This document shows positions 58,901-60,000 of a DNA stretch of 60,000 nucleotides, in pieces. The translations under genes and the position numbers were made by a program. A model generated the notes under the pieces. It was not told where the DNA came from and made no database searches. It saw only the letters and a list, made by a program, of their open reading frames with translations. This DNA is from Liolophura sinensis (lineage: Eukaryota; Mollusca; Polyplacophora; Chitonida; Chitonidae), in contig NC_088301.1 in the NCBI RefSeq assembly GCF_032854445.1, positions 1,118,001 through 1,178,000 of the forward strand, read 5' to 3'. Numbering within the stretch: position 1 is the stretch's first letter; each line of letters begins with the position of its first letter.

Positions 58901-59861
58901 TTCGTTGTGTAGATCTACATTGCACATGTCAAATAGATCTACGGTGTACATGTCAAAATAGGTCCACAGTGTACATGTCAGATAGATCTACAGTGTACGT
59001 ATTAATCAGATTTACAGTGTACATGTCAAAATAGATCTACAGTGTACATGTCAAAATAGGTCTACAGTGTACATGTCAGATAGATCTACAGTGTACGTGT
59101 TAAATAGATCTACAGTGTACATGTCAAAATAGATCTACAGTGTACATGTCAAAATAGATCTACAGTGTACATGTCAAATCCATCAGGCCTGGTTTCCTTG
59201 GCTAAAATTATTTGCCTGCAAAATTTATATGCAACGTGTCCAACTTCCAACCCCCGCTCATAATGTTTTATTCACCAATAAGATGATCTTACCAGGGTCT
59301 GCTTACACAAAATGATCATAGCTATAATCGAGTGCAGTCACTACAATTGAGTAATTGTAATAATAAGTGGCATGGCTTGCACAAAGATATTGTAAGACTA
59401 TTATAAATATTTGAAGATACAATCGCGATTATAGGCCTAAGGTGGCCTGAGTAAGTGGACAATGTACCGGTCAGTAACTTTTCTTGCCTTCATTTTCAGA
59501 GAGTTCTACATCACAATGATGGGGAGATTGTAAATATTTACATTAAGAGTCGACCCTGTTGCAGTTTCTGATTTCTAATTCCAACTGTCGTAGCTTTGTG
59601 CAAGAGGATGTTGATTTTAAGCGAAGGCTACAGTCGAGATCTTAGTGATTTACAGTCAACTCAGGATTACGATACCTTTGTGCAAGTGACCCCAGATCTG
59701 GTGGCAGTAGTTTTGTACAGGTTATCGCACTGCAGGTACATCTGTTCTTATGTGTTGGATTTTCAGCATTAAGAAGCCAGGTACAGAAAGCTAACGAACA
59801 TGCTGCACAGTACAAAGAGATAGCAGACAGTGTAGAGAAGGGGCTTAAGGAACAAAACGAG
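30648..59861 (+). CDS. TPR: Nucleoprotein TPR, N-terminal 29 exons (gene continues past the right edge)
   Basis: TPR is the large coiled-coil protein of the nuclear-pore basket, involved in mRNA export control, chromatin exclusion at pores and mitotic checkpoint protein anchoring (established for the family). All 29 exons have GT-AG borders with consistent phases, except one deletion in exon 9. They give about 989 codons of a protein that is about 2,360 aa in human. Recognisable blocks in human order include EQQYFDIEK (exon 2), LEAEKRDL (exon 4), KYREKRSEQENE (exons 5-6), KSNELYRATEEL (exon 10), VEELENANALM (exon 12), ALSPAAAAASKM (exon 13), RNIEELQEQNQKLLV (exons 17-18), ESIIRQRDMYRVLL (exon 20), LDFATERYKILQNN (exon 23) and LREQGSQNILLTSLQTIQ (exon 24). 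Nearly the whole product is predicted coiled coil. No alternative family fits. The C-terminal part lies outside. Confidence 0.96.
31943..31992. repeat. (CTCA)n microsatellite, TPR intron 1
   Basis: About a dozen perfect tetranucleotide copies in otherwise unremarkable AT-rich intron sequence (30805-32323). Confidence 0.97.
32086..32282 (-). mobile_element. tRNA-derived SINE, family B, best head copy, minus strand
   Basis: Read on the minus strand it begins GGGGCCTCCGTGGCTCAGTT (A box TGGCTCAGTTGG), has the B box GAGTTCAAGTCC about 80 bases in, and continues with the family body. The tail is not obvious. It ends about 40 bp before the TPR exon 2 acceptor, leaving little unique intron for branch point and polypyrimidine tract. 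Confidence 0.85.
33005..33650. repeat. 42-bp minisatellite at the 5' end of TPR intron 3, about 15 copies
   Basis: The unit is GTAAGGTGGTACATGTATAT followed by TCAGCTATGGGGTGTCACTTTT. It begins within about 15-25 bp of the exon 3 donor (32991), and the first intron bases (TTGTGCTGAACTTTTGTATG) look like a diverged unit. Every unit contains TTTGTAAGG, a moderate donor-like site. A 14-residue periodic ORF (32955-33647) runs through from the exon and is an artefact. Confidence 0.93.
33710..34368. repeat. About 38-bp minisatellite made of TPR exon 4 acceptor-like copies
   Basis: Units read roughly GTGCTCTCTGTGTTGTAG then CTGTGGCTCACTCACTGTGT, with considerable divergence. The last unit is the real 3' splice site and exon 4 start: TGCTCTCTGTGTTGTAG then CTGCGACTCACTCG. 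The array therefore runs into the exon. Many units keep a pyrimidine-rich stretch and a TGTAG acceptor. Confidence 0.88.
34466..35695. repeat. 33-bp minisatellite made of TPR exon 4 donor copies, about 29 copies
   Basis: The consensus is GACTGGCTCAGTGGTAATAC followed by AACATGTCATGAT. The exon 4 end and donor read GACTGGCTCAATG then GTAATATGTTATGATG, so the junction is itself the first unit. A second diverged unit follows (TCAGTGATAATATTCATG). A SINE then interrupts, and the array resumes on its far side. The 11-residue periodic ORFs (34756-35847) are artefacts. Confidence 0.93.
34508..34735 (-). mobile_element. tRNA-derived SINE, family B, inserted inside the exon 4 donor array
   Basis: The tail complement (TTTACTGATTTGATTAGTGT) is on the left and the B-box region (GCTGGACTTGAACTC) on the right. 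Short direct repeats CATGTA at 34502-34507 and 34736-34741 may be the target-site duplication. Satellite units lie on both sides, so the insertion is younger than the start of the array. Confidence 0.8.
37520..38412. repeat. 19-bp minisatellite, about 46 copies, TPR intron 6
   Basis: The unit is GTAAGATCTTTATCACCCT with three main variants after GTAAG or GTAGG: ATCTTT, GTCTTT and GTTTTT. Copies are otherwise almost perfect. It starts about 490 bp after the exon 6 donor and shows no match to the exon. Confidence 0.97.
39135..39310 (+). mobile_element. tRNA-related SINE fragment, family C
   Basis: CTGTAGTCAGTGAGGCTGTA followed by GGTTCAAACCC (B-box-like) resembles 20975-21120. Lies in TPR intron 7. 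Confidence 0.5.
40128..40665. repeat. 23-24 bp minisatellite, TPR intron 7
   Basis: The unit is GGGACCAGGTCTCAGGGGAA plus CAAA, alternating with a 23-bp form (GGGACCAAA). Twice an ATTTGACTCACAAGCATGTC spacer replaces a unit, and a third related spacer closes the array. Gly/Gln/Arg-rich ORFs over it are artefacts. Confidence 0.95.
40740..41065 (+). mobile_element. Probable SINE with AT-rich tail, TPR intron 7
   Basis: The head is AAGGTCTTCTAACCATGAGA, and it ends GTACGATGTTAAACACTCAA then TCAAATAATAAATAAA, the tail type shared by the SINEs of this window. The body is not similar to families A-C. It ends 160 bp before exon 8. Confidence 0.55.
41340..41668. repeat. 40-bp minisatellite just after the TPR exon 8 donor, about 8 copies
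   Basis: The unit is TTGTTGTGGACTTGTGGATA followed by ATGAGAAAAACGTCAGTTTT. It starts about 25 bp after the donor. Each unit holds AATGAGAAAAACGTCAGTT, reminiscent of the exon 8 end ATTGAGAAGCAAAAGGATG and its GTGAGTT donor with a few bases deleted. Confidence 0.92.
41850..41929 (+). CDS. TPR: TPR exon 9, frameshifted by a one-base deletion
   Basis: The exon is 80 nt where 81 are needed to join phase-0 neighbours. The reading before the break is AAESYAQSEEQFKL. Directly after base 41891 one base is missing, so the frame meets TAG at 41895-41897. In the shifted frame the sequence continues LESQKRLANLY, the conserved end of this exon in TPR. No alternative acceptor (for example after GCTGCAG) restores the frame. 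Taken literally, the product would stop after about 280 residues. Either a real frameshift allele or, more likely, a sequencing/assembly indel. Confidence 0.85.
42204..47565 (+). CDS. TPR: TPR exons 10-18
   Basis: Exons: 42204-42291, 42552-42620, 44748-44819, 45225-45316, 45649-45741, 45977-46081, 46685-46792, 47152-47273, 47464-47565. All phases close. Exon 13 carries the conserved LSPAAAAASKMLKSGMTLTQ block. Exons 17-18 carry the VVREDETFSDV then RNIEELQEQNQ block typical of TPR. These introns are free of minisatellites, except for the interspersed pair in intron 11, and are shorter. Confidence 0.92.
42990..43667. mobile_element. Interspersed repeat family E, first copy, TPR intron 11
   Basis: This copy shares long blocks with 43950-44540: AGACTGCCAGGCATCAT, AAACATGAAAACAACACA, GCAAATTTGTAATCGTGA, TTTGAGCCAAGTTCAT, AGTTTATCTC.ATAGGTTTAG and TTCAAAATGGC.GC.AAATCA. 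No coding capacity. Confidence 0.75.
43950..44540. mobile_element. Interspersed repeat family E, second copy, with AATAAT tail
   Basis: Same orientation as 42990-43667. It ends in GACTAAGAATAATAATAATA, which looks like a retroposon tail. The two copies are separated by about 280 bp with A-rich tracts (43725-43750, 43910-43926). Confidence 0.75.
48114..54756 (+). CDS. TPR: TPR exons 19-24
   Basis: Exons: 48114-48198, 49061-49126, 49658-49842, 50192-50270, 50621-50764, 54583-54756. Exon 20 holds IIRQRDMYRVLLGQT. Exon 21 holds a low-complexity linker (Gly, Ser, Pro and Ala) before the next helix. Exon 23 ends at the largest array of the window (intron 23, 3.8 kb), and exon 24 starts directly after repeated acceptor copies. 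Confidence 0.92.
48842..49022. repeat. 108-bp-spaced duplication ending next to TPR exon 20
   Basis: CTTCATGTATGTAATAAGTG begins at 48842 and again at 48950, each followed by CAGATGGTATGCAGTTTTAG and GTAATCTGCCTT. The right copy ends about 40 bp before the exon 20 acceptor. Confidence 0.9.
50756..53890. repeat. Giant compound minisatellite starting at the TPR exon 23 donor
   Basis: Three zones are visible. 50756-50940 has 31-40 bp units beginning at the exon's last nine bases. 50940-51970 has about 14 copies of a 72-bp unit (with GGGCCCAGTTGAGACATTCC and CAGTTCTCACCCCCGAAACA). 52000-53890 has about 60 copies of a 31-bp unit, GTGGCTCTGGGCACATCTGA plus GACATCCCATT, with higher-order periodicity. 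Stop-free units create a 1085-codon antisense ORF (50617-53874), an 868-codon one and a 354-codon sense one. All are artefacts. Confidence 0.95.
54150..54582. repeat. Degenerate copies of the TPR exon 24 acceptor and exon start
   Basis: At 54157 the text GTGTCACCAGGAACTGATGG, CTCAGGAGATGATGACCAGG and TTACAGGTTCAGTG parallels the true junction at 54574: GTGTCACCAGGATCTGATGG, CTCAGGAAATGGTTACAAGG, TTACAGGTGCAGTG. Between them lie shorter, decayed copies of GATCTTGTTGTGTTTGTGTC. The array is split by a SINE. Confidence 0.85.
54349..54558 (+). mobile_element. 5'-truncated family B SINE with 11-bp target-site duplication
   Basis: It starts CACCAATGCGGTTGATGTGA with the B box GAGTTCAAGTCC, carries the full body and ends ATAAATAAATAAATCAA. 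It is flanked by ATCTTGTTGTG at 54338-54348 and 54559-54569. The A-box half is missing, as in 5'-truncated retroposition. It stands only 24 bp from the exon 24 acceptor. Confidence 0.9.
54950..55600. repeat. 58-bp minisatellite, about 11 copies, 3' end of TPR intron 24
   Basis: The unit is AAAGAAATAATGTAATTTTA, AACAGAAAATCATTCTTGTC, TCTGTCCTTAACATTAAG. Each carries a pyrimidine-rich run followed by an AAG or TAG. It ends about 40 bp before the exon 25 acceptor. Confidence 0.93.
55638..59861 (+). CDS. TPR: TPR exons 25-29 (last exons in the window)
   Basis: Exons: 55638-55778, 57188-57298, 58168-58234, 58692-58784, 59767-59861. The coding sequence reads on into exon 30 beyond the right edge (exon 29 ends in phase 0 at KGLKEQNE). 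Exon 25 and exon 29 donors are each copied in the following intron. Exon 27 (about 22 codons, LQRPLASA) is weakly conserved, but its borders are supported by phase. Confidence 0.88.
55764..57015. repeat. G-rich minisatellite made of TPR exon 25 donor copies
   Basis: Exon 25 ends AAGCACTGGGAG and the intron begins GTGAGGCTTATACACTGG. Units across the array read AAACACTGGGAGGTGAGGTT and variants (GGGAAATGAGTCTC, GGGGGGTGAGTGC), of variable length. At least seven retain an intact GGAG/GTGAG donor. Runs of 6-14 G occur on the plus strand, i.e. in the transcript. Confidence 0.93.
57350..57420 (+). mobile_element. Possible tRNA-like SINE remnant
   Basis: AGCTTGATGGATGAAGTTGT followed by AGGTTCAAATCTAGCTC gives a B-box-like match in TPR intron 26. 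Too short for firm assignment. Confidence 0.3.
58430..58600. repeat. 27-bp minisatellite, about 6 copies, TPR intron 27
   Basis: The unit is GAACTGTGTAGATGTTATGA followed by GGATGTT, with length variants lacking the TTATGAG part. No match to a neighbouring exon. Confidence 0.88.
58908..59180. repeat. 25-27 bp minisatellite, about 10 copies, TPR intron 28
   Basis: The unit is AGATCTACAGTGTACATGTC plus AAAAT. It starts about 125 bp after the exon 28 donor, with no clear match to the junction. Confidence 0.92.
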
Positions 59862-59962
59862 GTATGTTATAGAGAAATGAAGCTTAAAAAACAGAATGAG
59901 GTATGTTAGGTAGAGAAGGAGTATAAGGAACAAAATCAGGTGTGTTATATAGAGAACAGGCT
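59832..59962. repeat. 39-bp triplication of the TPR exon 29 donor junction
   Basis: The native junction is GAACAAAACGAG then GTATGTTATA (donor at 59862). It recurs as AACAGAATGAG then GTATGTTAGG (59901) and GAACAAAATCAG then GTGTGTTATA (59940). Spacing is 39 bp both times, and each copy includes about 29 bp of exon sequence. Confidence 0.9.
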
Positions 59963-60000
59963 CAGGGATTCATAGAAGTCATATGGACGAGTCAGTATTC

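Noticed and set aside
58908-59180. Intron 28 array as junction-seeded
   Set aside because: The unit does not match the exon 28 end or donor, and the array starts about 125 bp away. The same applies to the intron 6, 7 and 27 arrays.

Overview
This is eukaryotic, animal DNA. Genes are split by GT-AG introns, and the sequence is AT-rich, full of tRNA-derived SINEs and unusually rich in minisatellites. Protein content and the repeat style (elements ending near TTTATTTATTTGATTGTTGT or its complement) point to a lophotrochozoan, most likely a mollusc. That placement is an inference, because no lineage-diagnostic gene is present. Layout: (1) 1-2677, upstream DNA with a 26-27 bp CACGTG-containing minisatellite broken up by interspersed elements. 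(2) 2678-8803, a complete seven-exon gene for a PHF24/GINIP-like protein of 373 aa, with a myristoylation-type N terminus, a PHD finger and four EF-hand units. (3) 9276-11060, an interspersed element with a target-site duplication, then a 43-bp minisatellite. (4) 13599-25001, four long, apparently intronless ORFs (295, 285, 344 and 350 aa), all on the plus strand, basic and Ser/Arg/Pro-rich, family not recognised. (5) 27625-30545, a roughly 90-copy, 33-bp minisatellite with inverted symmetry. It ends about 100 bp before (6) the start codon of TPR, the nuclear-pore basket protein. TPR occupies 30648 to the right edge. I could place 29 consecutive exons (about 989 codons, the N-terminal coiled-coil part), and the gene runs off the window. 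TPR exon 9 carries a one-base deletion that breaks the frame. By hand-summed lengths, about 30% of the window is tandem repeat, and about 35% of the TPR part. The most striking observation is that several TPR intronic minisatellites begin or end exactly at an exon, and that their repeat unit is a copy of that exon's own splice junction. Exon 4 is flanked on both sides this way (acceptor copies upstream, donor copies downstream). Exons 23, 25 and 29 head arrays of their own donors. Exon 24 is preceded by copies of its own acceptor. Exon 29 looks like a newborn case, with three donors spaced exactly 39 bp apart. The long ORFs in the arrays, including a 1085-codon antisense one, are consequences of stop-free repeat units and are not annotated as genes. 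The two recognised genes act in unrelated processes: Galpha-i/GABA-B signalling at membranes for PHF24, and nuclear-pore basket, mRNA export and mitotic checkpoint for TPR. I see no functional link between them.
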